A stretch of 20,241 nt of DNA, from positions 1 to 20,241 of the forward strand of contig SKTG01000336.1 of the NCBI GenBank assembly GCA_007118045.1, read 5' to 3'. This DNA is from Nitriliruptoraceae bacterium. Lineage in GTDB: Bacteria; Actinomycetota; Nitriliruptoria; Nitriliruptorales; Nitriliruptoraceae. Shown piece after piece: positions 14,595 to 20,241 of the stretch (the stretch's first letter is position 1; each line of letters opens with the position of its first letter). Made by a program: the position numbers and the translations under genes. The notes beneath the pieces were generated by a model. The model was not told the DNA's origin, searched no databases, and was given only the letters and a program-made list of their open reading frames with translations.

Positions 14595-15623
14595 ATGGGC
14601 ACTCTCGTCGGCACGATCCTGGTGGTTCTCATCGGCTCGGGATTGTGCTCCGGGACCGAGACGGCGTTGCTGTCCGTGCCGGACATCCGGGCCCGCCAGC
14701 TCGCGGAGGAGGGAGGCCGCCGCGCCCGGGCGCTGCACTCCCTGAAGCAGGCGATCGCCCGACCCATCTCCGCCATCGTGGTGTTGAACAACGTCTTCAA
14801 CATCGTCGGGAGCATCGCGGTCGGCAGCGTGGCCGCCGCCACCTTCGGTCAGCGGTCGGTCGGCGTCGTCTCCGGGGTGCTGACCTTCCTGGTCATCCTG
14901 TTCTCGGAGATCCTGCCGAAGACCCTCGGCGAACGGTACGCCGAACGGGTGTCGCTCTGGGTGGCCGTCCCCGTGCGCGCGCTCACGATGCTCATGACCC
15001 CGCTGGTGATGCTGTTCGAGATCCTGATGCGTCCGCTGACCCGAGGTGAGCGGGCACCCACCACCAACGAGGCCGAGATCCGCCTCCTCGCCGACATGGC
15101 TCGCCGGGAAGGTCACATCGAGCACGACGAGGTGGAGATGATCGAGCGGGTCTTCCAGCTCAACGACCACCGTGCCGAGGACCTGATGACCCCCCGCACG
15201 GCCGTCACCTGGTTGGACGTCGCCCTGGATCTGGACGCTGCGCGCGACGCGATCCTCTCCTCGGAGCACTCCCGCATCGTGGTCGCGGACGGTGAACTCG
15301 ACCGCGTCCTGGGGGTCGCGCTGAAGGACGAACTGCTGGTCGCGCTGCTCGAGGGGGTCGGAGGCAGGATCGGTGACTTCGTGCGTCCGGTCGAGGCCGT
15401 GCCGTGGATCGCTCGCGCGGACGACCTGCTCCAGCGTTTCCGGCAGCGTCGGGAACACCTGATGGTCGTGGTCGACGAGTTCGGCGGCACGATGGGGGTC
15501 GTCGCGCTCGAGGACGTCCTGGAGGTGCTGACCGGACCCATCGTCGACGAGACCGATCGCCGGCCGAACCTGCGCCGCTACGCCCGAGCTCGCGCCAGGA
15601 GGCGCGGTGTGGAACGGCCCTAG
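14595..15623 (+). CDS. CNNM/CorC-type membrane protein (DUF21 plus CBS pair)
   Basis: 342 residues from the ATG at 14595. A GTG at 14577 is an alternative start; neither has a ribosome site, and the short upstream sequence suggests a leaderless message. The DUF21 domain covers ~1-180: LVGTILVVLIGSGLCSGTETALLSV, then VVLNNVFNIVGSIAVGSVAAATF, then GVLTFLVILFSEILPKTLGERYA with the family's Glu-x-x-x-K pattern. A further hydrophobic segment follows (VAVPVRALTMLMTPLVMLFEIL). Then come HDEVEMIERVFQLNDHRAEDLMTPR and two CBS motifs (~190-320), the second ending VVDEFGGTMGVVALEDVLEVL. Relatives move or sense Mg2+ and other divalent cations. The C-terminal CorC_HlyC domain found in many bacterial members is missing: the protein ends about 25 basic residues after the CBS pair. 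Confidence 0.9.
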   Translation: MGTLVGTILVVLIGSGLCSGTETALLSVPDIRARQLAEEGGRRARALHSLKQAIARPISAIVVLNNVFNIVGSIAVGSVAAATFGQRSVGVVSGVLTFLVILFSEILPKTLGERYAERVSLWVAVPVRALTMLMTPLVMLFEILMRPLTRGERAPTTNEAEIRLLADMARREGHIEHDEVEMIERVFQLNDHRAEDLMTPRTAVTWLDVALDLDAARDAILSSEHSRIVVADGELDRVLGVALKDELLVALLEGVGGRIGDFVRPVEAVPWIARADDLLQRFRQRREHLMVVVDEFGGTMGVVALEDVLEVLTGPIVDETDRRPNLRRYARARARRRGVERP

Positions 15624-15788
15624 CGCCCGGGGACGGCGCGTCCAGCCTGCCCAGTCCTATCGCGGCTGCCCGCGGACCGCCTCGACAGCACTACGGCCAG
15701 CGCGCATGCCGCCGGCGCACAGGGTTCGGGCCCCCGGAGGGCGCGTCACCGTCTAACGTCCTCGGTACCGATCGTCCGGAGGCGTCAC

Positions 15789-17321
15789 GTGGCGGCGCGG
15801 GAGGAGTGGGGCAGCCGGCTGGGCTTCCTGCTGGCCGCGATCGGCTCGGCGGTCGGGCTCGGCAACATCTGGCGCTTCCCGTACGTCGCGTGGGACAGTG
15901 GTGGTGGGGCCTTCTTCGTGCCCTACCTGTTCGCGCTGCTGACCGCCGGTATCCCGCTGCTCGTCCTCGAGTACTCGATCGGTCACCGCTACCGCGGATC
16001 CGCGCCGTTGTCGCTGCGCCGGCTGGACCGGCGCGCCGAGTGGGTGGGCTGGTGGCAGATCGCGGTGTGCTTCCTGATCGCGAGCTACTACGCCGTGGTC
16101 ATCGCCTGGGCAGCCGGCTACACCTGGTTCTCGATCGGTACCCAGTGGGGCGACGACCCGGAGGCGTTCTTCTTCGAGGACTACCTCGCCGTCACCGAGG
16201 CGGGGACGCTCGGCGGGTTCCGGGTCGGCGTCCTGCTGCCGCTCGTCCTGATCTGGCTCGTGACCCTGGTCGTGCTGGCCGGTGGCATCCGGCGCGGCGT
16301 CGAACGCGCCAACCGTGTCATGATCCCGCTGCTGGTCGCGATGTTCCTCGTGATCGTGATCCGGGCGGTGACCCTGGAGGGTGCCGGGGTCGGGCTCGAC
16401 GCGCTCTTCGCGCCCGATTGGTCGCGCATCGGTGACGCGTCCGTGTGGGTCGCCGCCTACGGACAGATCTTCTTCTCGCTGTCCATCGGCTTCGCGATCA
16501 TGATCACCTACGCGAGCTTCCTGCCGCGACGGGGCGACCTGACCGGCAACGCGTTCATCGCCGGCTTCTCCAACGCGTCGTTCGAGCTGCTCGCCGGCAT
16601 CGGGGTGTTCGCGGCGATCGGTTTCCTGGTTACCTCGACCGGCGTCGCGCTCGATGAGGTGGCACGCGACGGCATCGGGCTCGCGTTCGTGATCTTCCCG
16701 GAGATCATCTCGCAGCTGCCCGGCCCGTCCGGGCTCTTCGGGGTCCTGTTCTTCGGCTCGCTCGTGCTCGCCGGGGTGTCGTCGCTGGTGTCGATCACCC
16801 AGACCTACATCTCGGCCGTGCAGGAGAAGTTCGGCCTGGCGCGACCGGCGGCCGTCATGCTGGCGGGCGGAGCGACCGCCCTCGTGTCGATGCTCTACGC
16901 CACCGGCGGCGGCATCAACACCCTCGACGTGGTCGATCGCTTCGTCAACGCGTTCGGCGTGGCGGCCGTCGGCCTCGTCGAGGTGGTCGTGGTCGCATGG
17001 TTCCTGCGCCGACTCCCACAGCTGCGTGGGCACGCCAACGAGGTCTCCGACCTGCGACTCGGCTGGTGGTGGATCGCCGCCCTCGGCATCGTCACCCCGG
17101 CCGTGCTCGGCTGGATGACGATCGACAACCTGCGCACGGAGCTGACCACCGCCTACGAGGGTTACCCGGTCGGCTTCCTGCTCACGTTCGGATGGGGACT
17201 GGCCGGCCTGGCCCTGCTCGTCGGTGCGTTGCTCGCTCGAACGCCGTGGCCGCAGCACACACCCACGGGTGGTCGGCCACCACCCGAGCGCGACGAGCCG
17301 CGACCGGAAGGCGACCCGTGA
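15789..17321 (+). CDS. metP: Sodium-dependent NSS-family transporter (MetP-like)
   Basis: 510 residues. The GTG at 15789 has GGAGG (15778-15782) with a 6-base spacer, and TAACGT (15754-15759) is a possible -10. The N-terminus carries the NSS signature for sodium and substrate binding in the first helix (WGSRLGFLLAAIGSAVGLG, then NIWRFPY). About eleven to twelve membrane helices follow, with the usual GQIFFSLSIGFAIMITYASF helix and LAGVSSLVSITQTYIS later. The C-terminal tail is hydrophilic and Pro/Arg-rich. The small gene just downstream matches the MetS subunit of the methionine/alanine importer MetPS described in Corynebacterium. That context, more than the sequence itself, makes import of Met/Ala or similar amino acids with Na+ the best guess. 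A different amino-acid substrate is possible. Confidence 0.9.
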   Translation: MAAREEWGSRLGFLLAAIGSAVGLGNIWRFPYVAWDSGGGAFFVPYLFALLTAGIPLLVLEYSIGHRYRGSAPLSLRRLDRRAEWVGWWQIAVCFLIASYYAVVIAWAAGYTWFSIGTQWGDDPEAFFFEDYLAVTEAGTLGGFRVGVLLPLVLIWLVTLVVLAGGIRRGVERANRVMIPLLVAMFLVIVIRAVTLEGAGVGLDALFAPDWSRIGDASVWVAAYGQIFFSLSIGFAIMITYASFLPRRGDLTGNAFIAGFSNASFELLAGIGVFAAIGFLVTSTGVALDEVARDGIGLAFVIFPEIISQLPGPSGLFGVLFFGSLVLAGVSSLVSITQTYISAVQEKFGLARPAAVMLAGGATALVSMLYATGGGINTLDVVDRFVNAFGVAAVGLVEVVVVAWFLRRLPQLRGHANEVSDLRLGWWWIAALGIVTPAVLGWMTIDNLRTELTTAYEGYPVGFLLTFGWGLAGLALLVGALLARTPWPQHTPTGGRPPPERDEPRPEGDP

Positions 17322-17379
17322 CCCGGCAACCACGACGTCGACGACGACCCGCAGCACCAGTGATGACCGGAGGATCAGG

Positions 17380-17484
17380 ATGAGCACCCAGGCGATCGTC
17401 ACCATGCTCATCGGCATGGCCGCCATCTGGGGTGGCCTCGGTGCCAGCATCGCCCTCACGGTCCGGCGCTCGCGTCGCCGTTGA
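17380..17484 (+). CDS. metS: MetS-like NSS transporter small subunit
   Basis: Only 34 residues, easily missed. The ATG at 17380 has GGAGG (17369-17373) with a 6-base spacer, one of the best ribosome sites in the window. The protein is a single membrane helix (AIVTMLIGMAAIWGGLGASI) followed by a basic, cytosolic-type tail (RRSRRR). This is the shape of MetS, the small subunit encoded after metP in actinobacterial methionine/alanine importers. It lies 58 bases after the transporter gene on the same strand and would form one operon with it. In the known system the small subunit is needed for full transport activity. Confidence 0.85.
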   Translation: MSTQAIVTMLIGMAAIWGGLGASIALTVRRSRRR

Positions 17485-17493
17485 CGAGCCTCG

Positions 17494-17515
17494 GCCGACC
17501 CGCCACGAGGTCGGC
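17494..17515. terminator. Hairpin between convergent genes
   Basis: GCCGACC (17494-17500), an 8-base loop and GGTCGGC (17509-17515) form a perfect 7-base-pair stem in the 31-base gap between metS and the convergent dehydrogenase gene, abutting the latter's stop codon. It could serve both strands, but there is no T-tract. Confidence 0.4.
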
Positions 17516-18460
17516 TCAGCTCGCGAGGGCGACCGTCTCGGCGACGTCGAACCGCAGGCCGGTCTGCAGCTCGGATACGCGCCACGATCGACGCCCCGCT
17601 CGGCGGGAGCGTGAACGGGCGAGTAGCGGCCGACGCACCGGAGGGCCGACGTTGACGAAGCGCGGCGCGTAGAGCTGGCCGCCATCGGCGTCCGGGTCGG
17701 TCGCGGCACGTAGCTGCGGCAGGACCGCCAGTTCCGGCGCCGAGCCGGTGCCGTGGGCCAGGCGCTGAGCCAAGCGCTGCGTCCGGCCACCACCGCTCGC
17801 GTGCACGCTGCTGGCCTGCAGCTCCGTGGCCGACAGGCCGGGATGGGCCGCCAGGCTGGCGACGCGGGCGCCAGCGGCACGCAGACGCACGTCGAGCTCG
17901 ACCGCGAACAACAGGTTCGCCAGCTTCGAGTCGCCGTAGGCCCGCCACGGGTCGTAGCGACCTTCCCGCCACGGATCCCGCGGGTCGAGTACGCGGCCCA
18001 GGTGGCGACCCGTCGAGGTGACGGTCACCACCCTCGCCGCGACAGCGCGGGCGAGCGACGGCATCAGCTGGGCGACCAGCGCGAAGTGGCCGAGGTGGTT
18101 GATGCCCACCTGGAGCTCGAAGCCGTCCTGGGTCCGTCGCTCCGGGGTCGCCATCACCCCGGCGTTGGCGACGAGCAGATCGATGCGCGGGTGGTCGGTC
18201 GTGAGCCGCCGAGCCGCGTCCGTGACCGAGCCCAGGTCCGCCAGGTCGAGGGGCACGAGCTCCAGTGAGGCCTCGGGGACGCTGGCTTCGACGTCCGCGC
18301 TGGCAGCCTCGGCCCTGGCCCCGTCACGGACGGCCATCAGCACGTGTGCGCCGCGGCGGGCGAGCTCCCGGGTGGTCTCGAGCCCCAACCCGCTGTTCGC
18401 TCCCGTCACCACCGCGACGCGGTCCGCCAGGTCCGGCACGTCGGTCGTGCTCCAGGGCAC
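17516..18460 (-). CDS. Short-chain dehydrogenase/reductase (retinol-dehydrogenase-like)
   Basis: 314 residues from a GTG at 18460, with GGGAGG (complement of 18467-18472) and a 6-base spacer. Classical SDR motifs are intact: VAVVTGANSGLGLETTREL (dinucleotide-binding TGxxxGxG, ~residue 19), LVPLDLADLGSV, LLVANAGVM (NAG), a Ser in VVTVTSTGRHLG, and the catalytic Tyr and Lys in YGDSKLANLLFAVEL. After these come AAHPGLSATEL and a basic C-terminal tail. The length, the N-terminal lead (TTDVPDLADRVAVVTG) and the SKLAN pattern place it with the retinol-dehydrogenase/protochlorophyllide-reductase-like oxidoreductases common in actinobacteria. The Arg early in the second strand region (MAVRDGARAE) suggests NADP(H). 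The substrate is unknown. It diverges from the TTT binding-protein gene. Confidence 0.92.
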   Translation of the reverse strand: MPWSTTDVPDLADRVAVVTGANSGLGLETTRELARRGAHVLMAVRDGARAEAASADVEASVPEASLELVPLDLADLGSVTDAARRLTTDHPRIDLLVANAGVMATPERRTQDGFELQVGINHLGHFALVAQLMPSLARAVAARVVTVTSTGRHLGRVLDPRDPWREGRYDPWRAYGDSKLANLLFAVELDVRLRAAGARVASLAAHPGLSATELQASSVHASGGGRTQRLAQRLAHGTGSAPELAVLPQLRAATDPDADGGQLYAPRFVNVGPPVRRPLLARSRSRRAGRRSWRVSELQTGLRFDVAETVALAS

Positions 18461-18565
18461 GTGCCACCTCCCGCGGGTTCGGGCCTACCGGAGCCTACCG
18501 TCGCCGTGCCGGTCACCGGCTGCGGCCACTCCGGTGGACGGATCGGCCGACGTGACGAGGAGTGG

Positions 18566-18594
18566 TTGACCGCGCTCCTGGCATCTGGCAGTGT
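18566..18594 (+). promoter_or_regulatory. Promoter of the TTT transporter operon
   Basis: TTGACC (18566-18571), 17 bases, CAGTGT (18589-18594). This is the clearest promoter in the window, with the start of transcription predicted near 18601 and about 98 bases of leader before the GTG at 18699. Confidence 0.6.
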
Positions 18595-18611
18595 CGCGGG
18601 GGAGACTAACG

Positions 18612-18625
18612 GACGTACGTACGTC
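18612..18625. promoter_or_regulatory. 14-base perfect palindrome, candidate operator
   Basis: GACGTACGTACGTC is a perfect palindrome with flanks TAACG (18607-18611) and CGTTG (18625-18629) that almost pair. It lies at about +12 to +25 relative to the predicted start of the TTT operon, a natural place for a repressor. No regulator gene for it is seen in the window. Confidence 0.5.
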
Positions 18626-18698
18626 GTTGATGGGCCGGTGCGGGAGACCCGGGTCGATGCCCGGGGAGTGGCCGGCCCACGGAGAGAGAGGCGCGAGC

Positions 18699-19853
18699 GT
18701 GCACGCGACGACAGCAGTTGCTCGGAGCCGACGCCGGGGGTGGGGCCGACGGGTCATCGCACCGCTGGCGATCGCCACCCTCGTCCTGGCCGCGTGCGGG
18801 GACGACGTGGAGGAGCCGGAGGACGTCGACGTCGACGACACCGAGGAACCGGAGGACGCCGACGAGCCCGACGAGCCGGAGGACGCGGAGGACGAGCCGG
18901 AGGACGGATCGGACGACGAGCCGGAGGAGGACGCCGAGGACGCGGAGGCCGCCGCCGAGACCGACTACCCGACCGACGACATCGAACTGATCGTCCCCTA
19001 CGCCGCCGGAGGCGGGACCGACCTCGTCGCCCGTGCCGTCGCCGAAGGGCTCGAGGACGTGCTCGAGGTCAGCGTGGACGTCGTCAACGTCGAAGGCGGC
19101 GCGGGCGTGGTCGGCAAGGAACGGCTGGTCAACGCGGAACCGGACGGCCACACGATCGGTTCGGCGACGGTGCACATGCTCACCTACCACCGGACGGGCC
19201 TGGGTGAGGTCACCAAGGACGACATCGAGCCGATCGGCCAGGTCAGCGACGTCCCCGCGGGGGTCACGGTGGCCGACGACGCACCGTGGGAGGACGTCAA
19301 CGAGCTGCTCGACCACGCACGCGAGAACCCGGGTGAACTGGTCGGGTCCGGGACCGGCATCGGTGGCATCTGGGACATCGCCCGGGCAGGCCTGCTCGAC
19401 GCGGCGGGCCTCGAACCGGACGCCATCCGCTGGGTCCCGAGCGAAGGTGCCGCGCCGGCCCTGCAGGAGCTGACCGCGGGCGGCATCGACGTGTCGTTCG
19501 CGAGCCTGCCCGAGAACGCCACGATGCTCGAGGAGGGACGCGTGCGGGCGCTCGCCAGCACCGGCGAGGAACGCCAGCCGGGCTTCGACGACGTCCCGAC
19601 GCTGATCGAGGAGGGGATCGACTTCTCGGTCGGTGCGTTCCGCGGCTACGCGGCGCCGCCCGGTACCCCGCCCGAGGTCATCGCCGTGCTCGACGACGCG
19701 CTCGGCCAGGTCGTCGAGAGCGAGGACTTCATCGAGGTGATGGAGAACTCGAACAACCCGATCGTCTACCGGAACGCGGAGGAGTACGCCGAGTTCATGG
19801 ACGAGCAGGACGCAGTGATGGAGGATCTGATCGCCGACATGGAGCTCGACTGA
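18699..19853 (+). CDS. TTT-family (TctC-like) solute-binding lipoprotein
   Basis: 384 residues from a GTG at 18699, with GAGAGG (18686-18691) 7 bases upstream; the frame also extends upstream to 18591, across the operator. Residues 1-35 are a lipoprotein signal: a basic start (RSRRRGWGRR), a hydrophobic core (VIAPLAIATLVL) and the lipobox LAAC. A linker of about 55 residues after the Cys is almost entirely Asp, Glu, Pro and Ala. The binding domain follows: IELIVPYAAGGGTDLVARAVAEGL, then NVEGGAGVVGKERLVNAEPDGHTIG, then VGSGTGIGGIWDIARAGLLDAAG, and the late AAPPGTPPEVIAVLDDALGQV. These are the family landmarks of tripartite tricarboxylate transporter receptors for citrate and other carboxylates; the ligand here is unknown. 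A TctB-like gene follows 17 bases later. Confidence 0.93.
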   Translation: MHATTAVARSRRRGWGRRVIAPLAIATLVLAACGDDVEEPEDVDVDDTEEPEDADEPDEPEDAEDEPEDGSDDEPEEDAEDAEAAAETDYPTDDIELIVPYAAGGGTDLVARAVAEGLEDVLEVSVDVVNVEGGAGVVGKERLVNAEPDGHTIGSATVHMLTYHRTGLGEVTKDDIEPIGQVSDVPAGVTVADDAPWEDVNELLDHARENPGELVGSGTGIGGIWDIARAGLLDAAGLEPDAIRWVPSEGAAPALQELTAGGIDVSFASLPENATMLEEGRVRALASTGEERQPGFDDVPTLIEEGIDFSVGAFRGYAAPPGTPPEVIAVLDDALGQVVESEDFIEVMENSNNPIVYRNAEEYAEFMDEQDAVMEDLIADMELD

Positions 19854-19870
19854 CCCGCCCTGCCGAGACG

Positions 19871-20241
19871 GTGACCGAGCTCCGACGCGACGTCACCGCC
19901 GGGCTGCTGTGCCTGGCGGTCGGCGTCGCCGTCGCGATCCGGGCCCAGACCTTCCCGACGTTGCGGGAGTACGCCGGCCCGGGCCTGTTCCCGACCATCA
20001 TCGGGGTGTTGCTCGCGGTCTGCGGCGGGCTGCTGCTCGTCCGCGCCGTGTACCGCTACCGCCGGTGGGGTCCCGACCCCACTCGTCCGGCCGGCGCCGC
20101 CTCGGGGGTGTCGCGGGATACGAGCGTCACCCGTCCGACGACCACGGCTCGCGCGCCGGACCCGTCCGGCCCGACCGCGCCGGGTCCGAGTCCGCCCGGT
20201 CCGAGCGCGCCCGGTCCGGTCCCCGCGCTGGCGGCGGCGCA
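19871..20241 (+). CDS. TctB-like small membrane subunit, cut by window edge
   Basis: Open from a GTG at 19871 to the right edge (123 full codons). It starts 17 bases after the binding-protein stop and has only a weak ribosome site. The first helix (AGLLCLAVGVAVAIRA), the loop TFPTLREYAGPGLFPTIIG and the second helix (VLLAVCGGLLLVRAVY) match the opening of the DUF1468/TctB subunit of tripartite tricarboxylate transporters. After these the usual short loop is replaced by more than 45 Pro/Ala/Ser/Thr-rich residues with pentapeptide repeats. The remaining helices should lie beyond the edge, followed by tctA. Confidence 0.85.
   Translation, partial: MTELRRDVTAGLLCLAVGVAVAIRAQTFPTLREYAGPGLFPTIIGVLLAVCGGLLLVRAVYRYRRWGPDPTRPAGAASGVSRDTSVTRPTTTARAPDPSGPTAPGPSPPGPSAPGPVPALAAA
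20180..20224 (+). repeat. Three 15-base in-frame repeats in the TctB-like gene
   Basis: Three consecutive 15-base units (20180-20194, 20195-20209, 20210-20224) encode PGPSP, PGPSA and PGPVP in the loop of the TctB-like protein. They look like a young tandem expansion in a flexible linker. Confidence 0.7.

Noticed and set aside
15631..15643. GGACG-GCG-CGTCC hairpin after the DUF21-CBS gene
   Set aside because: A 5-base-pair stem without a T-tract is expected often by chance at this GC content.
15753..17972. 739-codon open frame on the minus strand opposite the NSS transporter
   Set aside because: The plus strand encodes a full transporter with signature motifs; the antisense frame is low-complexity and Arg/Asp/Gln-rich.

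Overview
The window is about 20 kb of very GC-rich bacterial DNA. Strong codon-position bias, frequent GTG starts, GGAGG-type ribosome sites and TTGAC(N17)CAGTGT-like promoters suggest an actinobacterium. The acidic, Asp/Glu-rich lipoprotein linker and the gene content would fit a deep-branching halo- or alkali-tolerant lineage such as Nitriliruptoria, but this placement is inference only. No rRNA, tRNA, CRISPR array, transposase or phage structural gene was seen.

Layout. (1) 1-4460: a helical-repeat protein on the minus strand, cut by the left edge, diverges from a plus-strand pair. The pair encodes a zinc-ribbon protein of a conserved uncharacterised family and a SWIM zinc-finger protein with a helical-repeat C-terminus, coupled by a GTGA overlap. 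(2) 4044-5875 (minus): an antitoxin-like DNA-binding protein and a RES-domain toxin, also GTGA-coupled. The toxin frame has no stop where its domain ends and runs antisense into the SWIM gene. (3) 6159-7942 (minus): a cobalamin-binding protein with the CarH-type W-x9-EH photoreceptor motif, coupled by ATGA to a PAS/GAF/GGDEF diguanylate cyclase. This is a candidate B12-dependent light-to-c-di-GMP switch and the most interesting system here. (4) 8084-8935 (minus): a YihY/BrkB membrane protein. (5) 9105-13378: a small alpha/beta-barrel protein (minus) diverges from a 700-residue TPR regulator (plus). A dense, helically phased cluster of GTGACA/TGTCAC half-sites lies between them. Similar half-sites recur at the promoter of the next operon, a DUF59 protein plus an amidohydrolase, a pair known to me from actinobacterial propane (binuclear iron) monooxygenase clusters. 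No monooxygenase is present here. (6) 13500-15623: an endonuclease/exonuclease/phosphatase-family protein and a DUF21/CBS membrane protein. (7) 15789-17484: a sodium-dependent NSS transporter with its 34-residue small subunit, as in MetPS. (8) 17516-18460 (minus): a short-chain dehydrogenase. (9) 18699-20241: a tripartite tricarboxylate transporter (TTT) binding lipoprotein and the start of a TctB-like membrane subunit. TctA is expected beyond the right edge.

Most of the window is ordinary accessory and transport content. The parts that stand out are the B12/GGDEF pair, the half-site regulon candidate around the TPR regulator, the orphan DUF59-amidohydrolase pair, and the diverged RES toxin with its read-through tail.
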